Shown piece by piece: positions 11,515-21,412 of a DNA stretch of 21,445 nucleotides. Positions within the stretch are counted from its first letter, which is position 1, and each line of letters starts with the position of its first letter. The stretch is from Euprymna scolopes (taxonomy: Eukaryota; Mollusca; Cephalopoda; Sepiida; Sepiolidae): assembly GCA_024364805.1 (NCBI GenBank), contig CM044489.1:70769201-70790645 (forward strand), given 5' to 3'. The notes under the pieces were generated by a model, which was given only the letters and a program-made list of their open reading frames with translations, did no database searches and was not told the DNA's origin. Position numbers and translations under genes: made by a program.

Positions 11515-12346
11515 GGGATTCTGGGAATGTTTTGCTCATAAGAATTAATCCAGTAAAGTCTCACCATATTTATATAACAGTGCTCAATAACAAGTAGAGC
11601 TATATATTTAAATAAACAGAAAACATGAATAACGAGTGAATGTGTGACTAGAGTTATTATTAAATTGAGAGCGTAATATTACCTTAGATTCTCAAAGTTT
11701 TTCTTTTTATCATATTTTCATATTTTCTTTTTCCTTAAACTTGTTGTTTGACAAAATTAGAGACAGGTTTTAAAGTAACTTTACTTTGCCTTCTTGGCCT
11801 AAGATCAAAATGTAATATCTGTTCTTCAGATGCTACACTTCAATTTCTTGTTCTCTCGCAGTGGAAGAGCATCCTTCACGACTGAGACAATTTTTAACTT
11901 TTGTTTCTTTTCTCCATGTTAAAAAACGATCCTGGTGTCTAATTCTGTCCTATGGGGAGGCGTTAGGAACTTTACTCCATTGCTGATAGACGAATTAGCG
12001 AGTCCCATTAAAAGTTTGACGCAATTAAGGAAAAAGAATATGTAAAAGAAAAAAATCTAATGCAATGCTTAAAAACACTTTTAAAAAACTTAAGTAATTA
12101 ATATATTTCAAATAATTTTTTGAGAAACATTTCCTCTTAAAAAATAATTTAGAATTATGGTTGCCCCCCCCCCACCCCCGGTTTTTACTTTTACATTGAT
12201 TATTTGAGTTCCTAAGCTGGCTTTAAAAATGGTTTCAATAAAATATGTCAGTGATGTTTGATACCGACTTTCTGCAAAGCAGGTTTGAAAATGTAGTCTT
12301 CTAGTTGCTTTGCCTCTAGCCTTCTTAGACACATTTTTGATAAGCT

Positions 12347-12368
12347 GACACACACACACACACACACA
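12347..12368. repeat. (CA)n microsatellite
   Basis: Eleven CA units. Nearby, at 12164-12179, is a C run interrupted by one A. Confidence 0.95.
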
Positions 12369-13314
12369 ACATTTGTTTATTTTTGTTTCGATACTTCTGA
12401 ACAAATTCAGTTATTTATAGAAAAGTGCATTTTTACCTAAATGCTAGTTGGGAATAATTTTCTCTTGACCAATGTGATGCTCCCAGATGGAGAGTGGCTT
12501 GCACATATGTAATTATCTCTACCAATAATTAAGTGGATAGTACCAATGTCTTGTGAGATCAGGGATGAGGAATTTGTAAACTTAAAAATCACTTAGATTT
12601 AAAGAACCTATGGTCAGAAATCAGAGTTAAATGTGTGAACACTCATTTGTAGTGATATAGAAGTAGTTCAGACAGAAGGTTCCATAAAGCAACTGGATCA
12701 AATAGTAGACATCTGCAGGGAACAAGACCCTAATTTGTTTGTAATTTATCTTTAATCTTGTAATGTATATCAATCAACCATAATGAGATACATTGTGTAT
12801 CCATTTATAATGTTCCTATGATGTAACAAATTTGTCTTTCTCCGTGTATAGAAAAGGAGGTGCTAAGCCGAAGGACACGAGTGGGAAATATTTGGAGAAC
12901 CAATGATCTTTACTATGGCCCATGAGTTCATTTACTGCTTTTACTATAAGACATAAGAACTTGAGCCTGACCAGTGTTTCATTTAAATAATATAACTTTT
13001 GATCACAAACATATGCACACAAAATCTTCATTATAATAAGAATGATTTGTGTATGCTAGAATAAATAGGTCCACTATGATCTTAAAAATCATTTCTATGT
13101 TAGGACATTTCTTTAAATAGACAACACTTGAAATGAATCCTTTAAAATTTAAATGGGCTCAGAATGTGCAAGATTTTTTTTTTTTTTTAATCATATAAAA
13201 TTCTCTTGTTGGTAATTATAATTTACAAAGTAAAACATAACAAAGTACATAGAAACTTTTTAGAGATATAAGTTAATACACTTGTAATGAATGTGAAACC
13301 AGAACAAGACAATA

Positions 13315-13412
13315 AGTTAAACCATGTTTAATCTCCATTCCTTCCACAAGAAAAATGAAAGGGGAATAGTTGGCCAAAGCAAAATAAAATTAGTCGATTA
13401 CTGATTAAAAGA
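13315..13412 (+). repeat. Dispersed repeat pair B, copy 1
   Basis: This stretch resembles 14643-14735 in the same orientation: gttaaacc.tgtttaatctccattccttc.acaagaa is matched by gttgagccgcatttaatctccatttcttcagcaagaa. Both continue with an aaagca block and an agtc.att.tta block. Similarity looks about 70 percent by eye. The family is unknown. Confidence 0.6.
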
Positions 13413-14157
13413 ATACAAATGTGTAAAGAGTAAATTTAGAAAAGTCAGGAAACCTGAACTCAAACCTATCTATAGAATGAACACTTGAGAGATATGCTGT
13501 GAAAAAAGGCTACCATCCAATGCTTGTGTTGACTTTGTCTTTTTTTCTAATGCGTAGAATTCCAGATCACAGGGTGATGAACCATTGGTTGATTTAGTCA
13601 CATGATCACCAGTGTAAAAGTAGTGATATGCAGGTCACACTCTTTTTCTGCATTTTTAGGCTGACTGCTGAGCGAGTCAACATGGTTGCCAAAATCCTTT
13701 TTTTTTTAGTTTAATTACTGTAGACAATATTTGTTTGTTAACTGCTTCAACTTTATTTAGATTGGGTGACACTTCAGACTAGTTCTAGATGTAGTCATCT
13801 CATTGCTAAACTAGTTCTGTTGAGGTGCCATGGAGACATCATGTGGTCAATTGTGGACACGTCTATACCAGTTATGCTTGATATGTCTCTACAAATATCA
13901 GCATGTTCACCTTTTTCACATCTCCACATATCAAGTTTTGACATGTGTTTGCATATTTTTAGTGTATTACTTGTAAGTATAAATAAATCCAGTTATAGTT
14001 TATATGTATACTAGCAGGCCACCTGGCATTGCTCGGTCGTAAGATACTCTTAAATATGACATTTTAATTTGTGCAAATTACATATATTCTTATAGAGATA
14101 ATTTGCTATCGATTATTATATTAAACCTAATATATAGTAGTGAGATCAAAACAATAT

Positions 14158-14178
14158 TTATATATATATATATATATG
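14158..14178. repeat. (TA)n microsatellite
   Basis: A TA dinucleotide run of about 20 nt in the intron between exons 4A and 4B. Confidence 0.9.
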
Positions 14179-14642
14179 ACTTGGGTGCCATCAGCTAGAA
14201 TTGAAACCAAAACATAATTCTTCACATACATTACATATATATAATTCACCTGTCATCCCTTTTAAAAAAATGGAGTCGCTCGCTCATTGAAGACAAGACT
14301 CAAGCAAGCAAGGTCTACAAAATTTTATAATTATATAGATATGCAATTTTTAGTTTTTAATTTGCATCTTTTATTTATGTTTAAGAACACCAATTAAGGG
14401 TCTGATAATTATTATAATTGTAACAAGACAATGTTAAAATATATGATGATTATAATGAGTTTTATGTAATAGACATAGGAGTCAATAAATATGTATGGAT
14501 CAGTGAGGGGACAAGAGAAAGATCAAACCGAATATCACTTCAAAATATCAAATAAATATAAAACATCACAGAATACCAAAAATCTTTGTGGAAAAATATA
14601 GCAGTATATTCGTAACAAACGAAATGAGTAAGCAAGGCAATG

Positions 14643-14735
14643 GGTTGAGCCGCATTTAATCTCCATTTCTTCAGCAAGAATGGAATAGGAAAACCTAGCT
14701 AAAGCATAAAAAGAAAAGTCAATTATTACGAAAAA
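14643..14735 (+). repeat. Dispersed repeat pair B, copy 2
   Basis: This is the partner of 13315-13412. It lies about 50 nt downstream (in gene sense) of alternative exon 4A, inside the intron. The core taatctccatt.cttc is shared with the other copy. No role in splicing can be claimed from the sequence. Confidence 0.6.
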
Positions 14736-14786
14736 TAAACCAAAATAACAAACATAAATCCTATGGTGGTAATTTTTCAATCGCAC

Positions 14787-14931
14787 CTAACATGGATCTG
14801 TTCACAGGAAAGATAATAACAGGTCGTCCCACCATCCTCCAGTGATGACTCAGCGTTTCAACGTCTGACTTAAAATGATCCATGACGAAGCTGTTGTCTA
14901 ATGGCAGATAAAAGTGTAAGTTATCCAGGAA
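14787..14931 (-). CDS. PHKA: PHKA-like gene, alternative exon 4A
   Basis: This exon is 145 nt, 48 codons plus one base, entering in phase 0 after an acceptor ending gcttacag and leaving in phase 1 at TTAG|gtgcga. The product begins FLDNLHFYLPLDN, then SDVETLSHHWRMVGRP, then VIIFPVNRSML. The vertebrate alpha subunit has FxDxxHFYLALDNEM...WRMTGRPTLTFPISRTML at this position, so A is the canonical-looking version. It is homologous to exon 4B at 1522-1669, with the same phases and nearly the same length. The donor gtgcga is a weak match to gtragt, which could make this exon dependent on a splicing enhancer. The exon is intact. That A and B are used alternatively is inferred; that they are homologous is seen directly. 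Confidence 0.93.
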
Positions 14932-16997
14932 CTGTAAGCAGATAAAAAGATTAAAAACAAAAACATAAAACAATACACCAAATTTTAAAAGCGTGAGAAG
15001 AAAAACACATAAGAATCTTGTCCGTTTGATTAAAGAATCAATCATCAGATTTGGTTTGTCTCTTTTTTTTGGCATATCAACACTTTTTTCTGTTATCTAA
15101 AGTCAAAACTCAATATGTATTGTAATCAAATGAGTGCTTATTCAGATTGGCACATATGGCGATTAGCAAAAATGAAGAAAAACTTTTATTGTGTACCTAC
15201 TTGTCACGGAATGAAGATGGTATATTCCAAAAATCACAAAATTGATGAAGTAGTTTTTTTTTTTATTTTCGAAAAACAAAGGGGCCGTTTTTTTACTGGC
15301 AAGTGAAGGCTGAAGCCATTTTAATATTCTTTAAATTTTGTTTTTAACTTGTATTAAATGACCCTTCTAAAATAATGTTTTAATTATTTGAAAATTTTAT
15401 TTTCTGGAAAAAAAAAAAAAAATAAAACAAAATAAAAAAATGTTAATAAATTATGGTTTGGCTTTAAATCTTACATTTTAGTTGTTTTTTTTTTGTTGTT
15501 TTTTTCGATATCACCCCCTCCCCAAAAAAACCCAATGAAAGTCGGTTGTCTGCCCTTGATTGATGGCTGCAACATTTTCTCCCCTTTATCGACACAATAA
15601 AATTTAGATTTCTTGAATTAAAATAAAATTTAAAAAAAAGCAATTTAATTAAATTACGTGATTTTTAGAATATTTCATCTTAATTTCATGACTGGTACAT
15701 ACATCATACAGACTTCTGTAGTTTCTTTACTTTTAATTGCCACCATAAATGCCAACAAATGTAAATGATTAGCATTATTTGGATGATTATTATTATTCAA
15801 TGTTTTGATTAATGCAACTTCTGACCAAATGTTATATCAGTCAAAACATCTTTCTAATATATAAAGTAAAGTTAGCCTCTTTATTGTTTCTTTGTCATTG
15901 ATAGCTTTTTTCCTTAGAAAATATTTGATTTTAGTTCATTTTTTTATGGATCATTGCAGCATGTTAATAAAATGCAATTTGATTTCATTTCTTTCAGAAA
16001 ATACTTTGAAGTCAAAATTACTTCCACATAATTATCATCTTAGCAAGATAAAAATAAATTTAAAAAATTTTTGAGAGAGAGAGATGTAATTCTGTAATAG
16101 TCAATGCAGTTATTTACCTTTGGGCAGAACAAAAAAATATTTTAAAGAAAAAAAAATGTTAGGTTTACAAAAACAAACAAAACAAATTACAAGTAAATAC
16201 AATATCAGACAACACCAGATTGGTACAGAAAGTTGTGAATATAAAAATCAAGATGAGAATAATAAGTCCAAATAATTAAAATTATCAATTCTCATCACAA
16301 AAATCCTAACATTATTATTAATTCAGCTGAACACAGGTCAGAGGAGAATAGAAATAATTTTCAGAAATGTCTAAATCGGTTGATGTGTCAAGTTTAAATT
16401 TGAAATAGCATCTGTCATATGTTTGGAATAGTATTTTCATCAGTTTGTCATGCATAACATGCAGATTTCTGAAGGTTTGCCTTCTCTGGGAGTCATCCCA
16501 GAAAAAAAACAAAAACAAAAAAAACCCTGGTTTCCTAAAGAAGAATTAAGAAATAATTCATTATTAAATAATGACAGAATAAGGTGAAAGAAATAATCTG
16601 TTATTAATAAACCAGAGACCAAATTAGTTTAAAAAAAAAAAATTCATTAATTGATAACATTAAAAACACAAAAGAAATCTGATAGGACAACTTCAAAAAC
16701 ATGAATAATGTACCTTTAAAGCATACCAATAAAAACTACCTATACATTATAGTGCTTTCTATTATAAGCTGGCAAGTAAAAAGAGGTGAAAATACCATGT
16801 AAAAAATTTTTTTTTTAATTTTTCCTATTGTCTCATTCCGTAAAGAAAAGTTTTATTTGGTCTTAATAGCTAAATGCTATAAAACATGGTAGCTAAAAAA
16901 AGTAATGCCATTAATTTTTAAATTCATTAACTTCTTTAAAAACATTTAATCAAGGTTTTTAATTTCTCTTGTCATCAGATAAACAGTTTACTAGAAT

Positions 16998-17276
16998 CTA
17001 GCGTTGAACAACATCTGCCATTTGATCACTGATTGTCCGACGCCTATCAACCTGAACAACCTTAACTGCACTAACATTGCCTTTGTACATGTGAGACAGG
17101 AAGTTGTAGGCAGAGTAAAGAAAATCACAAAGGTTGACAATTTCAAGAAAATTATATAAAATCCTTTGTGTGACAAATATGGATATAAATTCTTTATTTC
17201 GTAAAAGAGATGTCGTTGCTAAAGGCTTCCCGTGATGGGATGTTAGTTTTGAACGATTAGAGGCTGGATCATTCAT
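16998..17276 (-). other. Unassigned 92-codon open frame in intron
   Basis: This frame runs from an ATG at 17276 to a TAG at 16998, with a stop immediately before the ATG. The C-terminal half (EIVNLCDFLYSAYNFLSHMY, then SAVKVVQVDRRRTISDQMAD) reads like real protein and is less AT-biased than the surroundings. It faintly recalls hAT-type transposase-derived proteins (LCDFLY..YNFLS), but I cannot confirm this. There are no convincing splice sites joining it to PHKA. It is either a transposon fragment or chance. Confidence 0.3.
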
Positions 17277-17349
17277 TTAGGTTTATTAGCAAAGGACACT
17301 AGGACATCACGATTTGTAAAAGATTTGTTCTTTCTCGTTTTGCTTTACG

Positions 17350-17600
17350 GCATATCAACCCTTTTGTATTATTTAATGCCAAATCCAGTTATTTTGATAT
17401 AAATTTTTGTTTTTTTCAAGTTCTTTATATCTTCAACTATTTATTCATGGTATTTGGTTTGGTTGTTTAATAAAAGGAAATTGTTGTTTTTATCATTGCA
17501 GAACATGATTGTGTTTTGCGAAAGGAAACTTAAAAAACAGCATCAATGTTTGGAGGATTTTATGTCAGGAAACCATTATCTTCAAACAGCCTGATCTTGT
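17350..17600 (+). repeat. Dispersed repeat, copy 2
   Basis: This is the second copy of the element at 8676-8920, with the same start (gcatatcaaccctttt) and internal landmarks. It is more diverged in the middle. The two copies do not carry obvious inverted ends, so the element class is unknown. A short piece at 15070-15085 (ggcatatcaacac) resembles the start only. Confidence 0.78.
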
Positions 17601-18384
17601 AGCAAGATTTGTAAAAAGGTAAGAGAAAGTGTCCTGTTGGTTCTATTTCTTGCTCACCGTTTGCTGACCCACAAACCAAAAACTTTTGAAAAAAAACTTT
17701 CATCTTTTTGTCTGTAATTTCTAAAATTTATTGAAGTGTTTTTCCTTTTTTGAATGATCAGACAAGCTACCACTATGATGCTGAATTAGACAATCACTCT
17801 GTAATACTAAAATGTACATGTAGATAGCTAGAAAAGATCACAAAAGTTCTTCAATTTTTCTGCGCATATATCTATCAATTTTTCATGAGATCAGGATTGT
17901 TTTAAACAAGCTAACAATATCTAACATAATTTTTGCAATTAATCTTATATAAGGTGAATCCCCACTATCTTGCCCTCTTTGGCTAAAATGGCTCTGTTAA
18001 AAAAATGTACATACTTAAAACTGTTCAGTCAGTTTTGACAAGTCAATTGTATGAAAAAAAAAATTATTTTCAATTGATTTTATCAATTTGATCAATATTT
18101 TTTTCTTAGTTGTTAATAAAGAAAAAGGAGGAGTTTTCACTCCTTAATTAAGATGTACTTCTATTCTACTTATCGACACCATGAAAAGAATTAAGAGAAA
18201 TCTTTACAGGTTCACTGGTGAAAAAGAGGGAAAAGAAATCCTGTTCTATTCACTTTCTTTCTCTCTTTTTTACTGCCTTTGATTGATAGGGAGGAGAAAA
18301 GAGAAATAGGAGAGAAAGTTAAGACAAAAATGTCACCTGTTTTTGAATTTAACGAATATTAAATTGTGTATGAGAGTGAAAGAG

Positions 18385-18475
18385 AGTAGATTTGGTGATT
18401 TGATTAGTTAGCAAGTTGTACTTAGAAGCAGGGGTTATGAGTTTGAATCTCATCTAGGCATAAGTATTTTTATTC
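18385..18475 (+). repeat. tRNA-like SINE fragment
   Basis: A box B-like gagtttgaatctc (18439-18451) is preceded by a loose A box (ttggtgatttgattagttag, 18392-18411) at tRNA-like spacing. It is not foldable as a tRNA by eye. It is probably a SINE head in an intron. Confidence 0.45.
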
Positions 18476-18931
18476 TGATTCTGTCCTAAAATAACTTCAA
18501 CATTTCATATTACAATATTATGCAGATGTTTTTTTCAGTAATTTACATACTTCATGGAAATTACAATGACAGATAGCCGTGCTCGTATTTAATAAAGAAC
18601 TAAGTGTAGATTTAACACCCCAATTATTTTTACAACTCAAAAGGAACAGGTTAAACATATAACAATAATATAATACATTATATTACAAAAATCACTCGAA
18701 TGTCACATATTTCCAGAAATGGACATACTTATTTCTAAATACTTATTTCTAAATTTACTTGGTCTCAGAATAACAGTTTTCAATAACAAAATCCAAATCC
18801 ATTTATATTCACTTCTTACAAAATATATATTTTATATACACATATAATATACCACTCATAATATAAATATATCAAAATGATCTATATCCAAATAAACATG
18901 GTTAAGATTGCAATCATTCTTTAGATATTAC

Positions 18932-19041
18932 CTGTGGAGCAAAAGCCAAAATTTTCTCATTCAATGTATACAATTTGCTGGTGGCCAAAAGTCCTATCTC
19001 GGAAGAGGGACGACCAGTGAGTCCAAGACGTTTATTCTTTC
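18932..19041 (-). CDS. PHKA: PHKA-like gene, internal exon 3 of the window
   Basis: This is the third PHKA-like exon, 110 nt, entering in phase 1 after an acceptor ending caatatag and leaving in phase 0 at CCACAG|gtaata. The translation runs NKRLGLTGRP, then EIGLLATSKLYTL, then EKILAFAPQ. It matches the alpha-family pattern NK...L(S/T)GRP....G.L.TSK.Y.......F.PQ. The L-(S/T)-GRP and G-x-L-x-TSK blocks are hallmarks of PHK alpha and beta regulatory subunits. Because this exon ends exactly between codons, the next exon must start in phase 0. Two candidate exons in the window satisfy this, A at 14787-14931 and B at 1522-1669. This exon is therefore the shared splice donor for a choice between them. 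Confidence 0.95.
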
Positions 19042-19604
19042 CTATATTGTGGAAAATAAAAACAAAGTTTTTTTTCTGCATAAGATAAAAATATTTTTTA
19101 AAAACATTACAGTAAAACTAATGAAGACACTACTGTTATCATAGGAGACAAAGTTCAAACATGTTGGAAAACAAGCAAAATAATTTACCAATAATAAAAT
19201 CAATACTTTTTTCCAACTGCAGATTTTTCAAAGTTAAATTCTCATTATAATTAATCATGTAACACTTTAATATTCTGAAAAAGAATCGTCACTAATCAAA
19301 CAAGGAATGACTGAAACTCAGACTTTAAAATCTTCTGATTCAAAGCCAGAGTCTAATACAGTCTGTTTGGTTTGTAACAGTGATTTTGTTATAAATGTTT
19401 TGGGGTTTGACTCTAAGTCAACACCAGTTTGATTTACGATGATAATTTTTCAAGCTATTTGAGACAAGTTCTAGCTTTAAGTTTTCATTTATGGCACAAA
19501 CTTCCGAATCACAATCTCTATTCATTACCACACTTCATTCCATTATGTTTCATAGTTTTCCCTTAATTCATTCCAACCAAAACTAACAAAATGTAAAAAC
19601 TCAC
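19042..19604 (-). other. Intron between PHKA exons 2 and 3
   Basis: This is a 563 nt intron, gtgagt to caatatag. I see nothing recognisable in it beyond AT-rich sequence. Confidence 0.8.
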
Positions 19605-19739
19605 CAAGAAGTGAATAGATATGACTCAGGATTCGTGCAGGATAAACTTTGATTGGTTCAACTTCTGCTGTTGTTTGAACCTCAATTCCAAAATCTGAGA
19701 GGCGATCTTGGATGTATTCATCTTCAGCCAAAATAACAA
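19605..19739 (-). CDS. PHKA: PHKA-like gene, internal exon 2 of the window
   Basis: This is the second PHKA-like exon, 135 nt, entering in phase 1 after an acceptor ending attcag and leaving in phase 1 at a gtgagt donor. Joined to the previous exon it reads [19 protein letters not shown] and continues with [18 protein letters not shown] and [10 protein letters not shown]. The vertebrate alpha subunit has the same pattern (VTVLAE..., then VQ..A...PI.V.P.RILSHIY..LG). The ILSHIY block is strongly conserved in the alpha family. In the beta subunit the equivalent stretch is more like VEPIQIWPQKELVKAYLQLG, which fits less well. The segment belongs to the central non-catalytic part of the regulatory subunit. 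The frame is intact, with no stop or shift. Confidence 0.95.
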
Positions 19740-21003
19740 CTGAATAAAACAAATATTAATTTGTATCAATTCAAAGAAACAAAAATCAATGACAATCTTT
19801 CAAAATACATCCGCATATTTTTTTGAGTGGCTACATGAGGTCAAAAATCAATATATACTAACATTGAATGTCTTACTGTGTTAGGCATCATAGTATTTCC
19901 TTTTGATCAAGCAGGAAGGAGTGCGTGGCATTTTTTTGTGGCCAATGTGGAATTGGGTGTAAACAACTTCCTCCCTTCGTAACTTCCTACAACCCTGACA
20001 CTATATGAGATCAGGTTGTATTGTCAACAATTTATTGGAGATATTACCACTCCATCTAAACTGCCATTTCTTCACGAATATATTTGTGAATGTTTATCTA
20101 AATATCAGTGTATGGAAGTTTAAATTTATTGCGGAACTCTTTTTGGGTAGTTTTGGCTGCTGTATCAACCTTGTAATTTCCTCAGATTCCCATGTGACTT
20201 GTGATCCAACCAAGTATTTCTTTGGTGTCGAACAATATATACACATTCTCAATTACATTCTAAATTATCATTTTACACACGTACATTCCTATGCCCCAAA
20301 TAGATTGATAATCATAATCGGGATCTTGTTCTGCTTATAGTAGTTGGTGTGAATGATCAAATTGGATTGTACAGCTGTACAAAGACTCATTGGTAACAGA
20401 TATTGAAACTATGCACATGTACATAGGGAAATCTAGGAATGGGTGTGACAGCTGAGGATGCAAGAGTGCCCAAAAATGTTATATTAGCCAGTTCAAATGG
20501 AAATCAACAGAAAGCAGCTGGCTAGCAAATTGTTAGAGATCAACTTTCGTCAACACTAATGCATTCTCCACTCAAAACTCTTACTGATTCTACTTGTTTG
20601 TCAATATCAAATGAACAAGAAATATATCGATTATATTTTTATACATAATTGTCTGTCATTCTTCTTTCAAGCACAGCAGCAATATGCAACAATTCAACCA
20701 AGAAATAAAATTGCCAAAATAGAAATATTGAACTATGTGAATTTCAGACAAAGGTTTACATAAAAAAACAAAAAAACAAAGAACTGCTGTCAAAAATATC
20801 ACCAGGTTTTTATGTCTACAAAATGTGATTATAAAATGTGTCTACAAAATGTGATTAGCTGCAAAGACAATTTGCATAAAACACCAGCTTTCAAAAAAAC
20901 ATGGGTTAATAATACCAACAATTTTAAAAATTTTAATTTAAAAAAATGTGTACAATGTTTGAAAACATAATTAATCCTGATAAAAAAATATTTTTCAAAT
21001 TAC
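19740..21003 (-). other. Intron between PHKA exons 1 and 2
   Basis: This is a 1.26 kb intron with a gtaatt donor and an attcag acceptor. It contains only AT-rich sequence, a 26 bp-spaced direct repeat (20813-20857) and an open frame of 111 codons on the plus strand (20005-20340). That frame shows no family resemblance and is treated as chance. Confidence 0.8.
20813..20857. repeat. Short direct repeat, 26 bp period
   Basis: tgtctacaaaatgtgatta occurs at 20813-20831 and again at 20839-20857, exactly the same. It is a small tandem duplication in the first intron. Confidence 0.9.
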
Positions 21004-21082
21004 CTTGCACAACAACGTCAGGTCTGGGAGTTGCTACCAAACGTCTATTTAAAGGATCCAATTCGCCAGGAGAGAGGAAACC
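21004..21082 (-). CDS. PHKA: PHKA-like gene, internal exon 1 of the window
   Basis: This is an internal exon of the phosphorylase b kinase alpha regulatory subunit, a large regulatory partner of the glycogen phosphorylase kinase holoenzyme (alpha, beta, gamma, delta) in the cytoplasm. It is 79 nt long, opening after an acceptor ending ttatag and closing at CAAG|gtaatt. It reads in phase 0 and ends in phase 1. The translation contains [10 protein letters not shown] and then PRPDVVVQ, which closely match the alpha-subunit consensus around LNRRF ... KPDVVVQV as I remember it. The beta subunit has a different sequence here (DIDPVQRY), so alpha is preferred. No start codon is expected; the N-terminal part of the protein lies beyond the right edge of the window. 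The frame is open throughout and joins the next exon cleanly. Confidence 0.93.
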
Positions 21083-21250
21083 CTATAAGATAATAAAAAT
21101 CATGAGTTTACAAGATATTAAGTGACTCATAAGCTGTTTGGATCAACATCAATACATTGTATATTGATACATTATCTAACTGATTGCAGCAAATAAATAA
21201 CATCATTCAATAAGCCCTGAATAATAACTAATAAATCAAGGAACTTTTAC

Positions 21251-21410
21251 TCAAAATTCATTAACATAATCTTCTAAGGTGATACACTGATTCCAATGAT
21301 TCTTTGATAATTCAATGCCATTTTTGTAAAGCAATTTTTCTTTAGTCTCAAAATCTGTCTCAATTTCAAATATCGCTTCTTCACTGAAGCAAAATTTCCT
21401 TCTCCTGGAG

Positions 21411-21411
<1 letters not shown>
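21251..21411 (-). mobile_element. Mariner-type transposase C-terminal fragment
   Basis: The minus strand is open for 52 codons ending in TGA at 21253-21251. It includes FCFSEEAIFEIETDF, LLYKNGIELSKNHWNQCI and LEDYVNEF. This matches the usual C-terminus of mariner-family transposases (F(S/D)..EEVI.AVE.YF..K....F..GI..L..RW.KCI.L.GDYVE), including the G-I, W..C and DY(V) positions. Upstream (higher coordinates) it runs into a homopolymer at the window edge, so the catalytic DDE/D region is not visible. This is an intronic insertion or relic, not part of the PHKA product. Confidence 0.75.

Positions 21412-21412
<1 letters not shown>

Larger units (their letters stand above)
1670..14786 (-). other. 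13 kb intron between alternative exons 4A and 4B
   Basis: This long interval carries no host exon that I could recognise. It contains most of the repeats in the window: a LINE tail, two foldback elements, SINE-like pieces, a perfect palindrome, a degenerate coding relic, and AT, CA, A and C runs. I looked by eye for a third copy of the HFY..LD...W...GRP segment and found none, but a search by eye could miss a diverged one. Confidence 0.7.
14932..18931 (-). other. Intron between PHKA exon 3 and exon 4A
   Basis: This is a 4.0 kb intron. It holds a tRNA-like SINE piece (18385-18475), one copy of a dispersed repeat (17350-17600) and an unassigned 92-codon minus-strand frame (16998-17276). The rest is AT-rich sequence with many A and T runs. 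If exon 4B is chosen, this stretch plus exon 4A and the next interval form one intron of about 17 kb. Confidence 0.75.

Noticed and set aside
11860-12010. Possible plus-strand exon after a ctctcgcag acceptor-like site
   Set aside because: The frame closes quickly, there is no matching donor and no homology; an isolated AG.
12108-12404. 98-codon minus-strand open frame
   Set aside because: It spans a CA microsatellite and a C run, which create the VCVCVC and GGGGG stretches; not a gene.
13450-13525. Possible third or fourth tRNA-like SINE head (box B-like aggtttgagttc on the minus strand)
   Set aside because: No convincing box A at the right distance; too weak to list as a feature.
14010-14036. 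Motif ctagcaggccacctggcattg resembling the end of an invertebrate interspersed repeat
   Set aside because: Only a short stretch matches what I remember, and no element boundaries are visible.
16318-16518. Minus-strand frame ending NYFYSPLTCVQLN
   Set aside because: It looks slightly protein-like but I recognise no family, and its splice sites do not fit the PHKA exons.
20005-20340. 111-codon plus-strand open frame
   Set aside because: It has low-complexity hydrophobic content, no family resemblance and lies in a PHKA intron opposite to the gene; a chance frame in AT-rich DNA.
21004-21082. Assignment of the gene to the phosphorylase kinase beta subunit
   Set aside because: LNRR...[14 protein letters not shown] and HFYLPLDN fit alpha; the beta subunit differs at each of these places.
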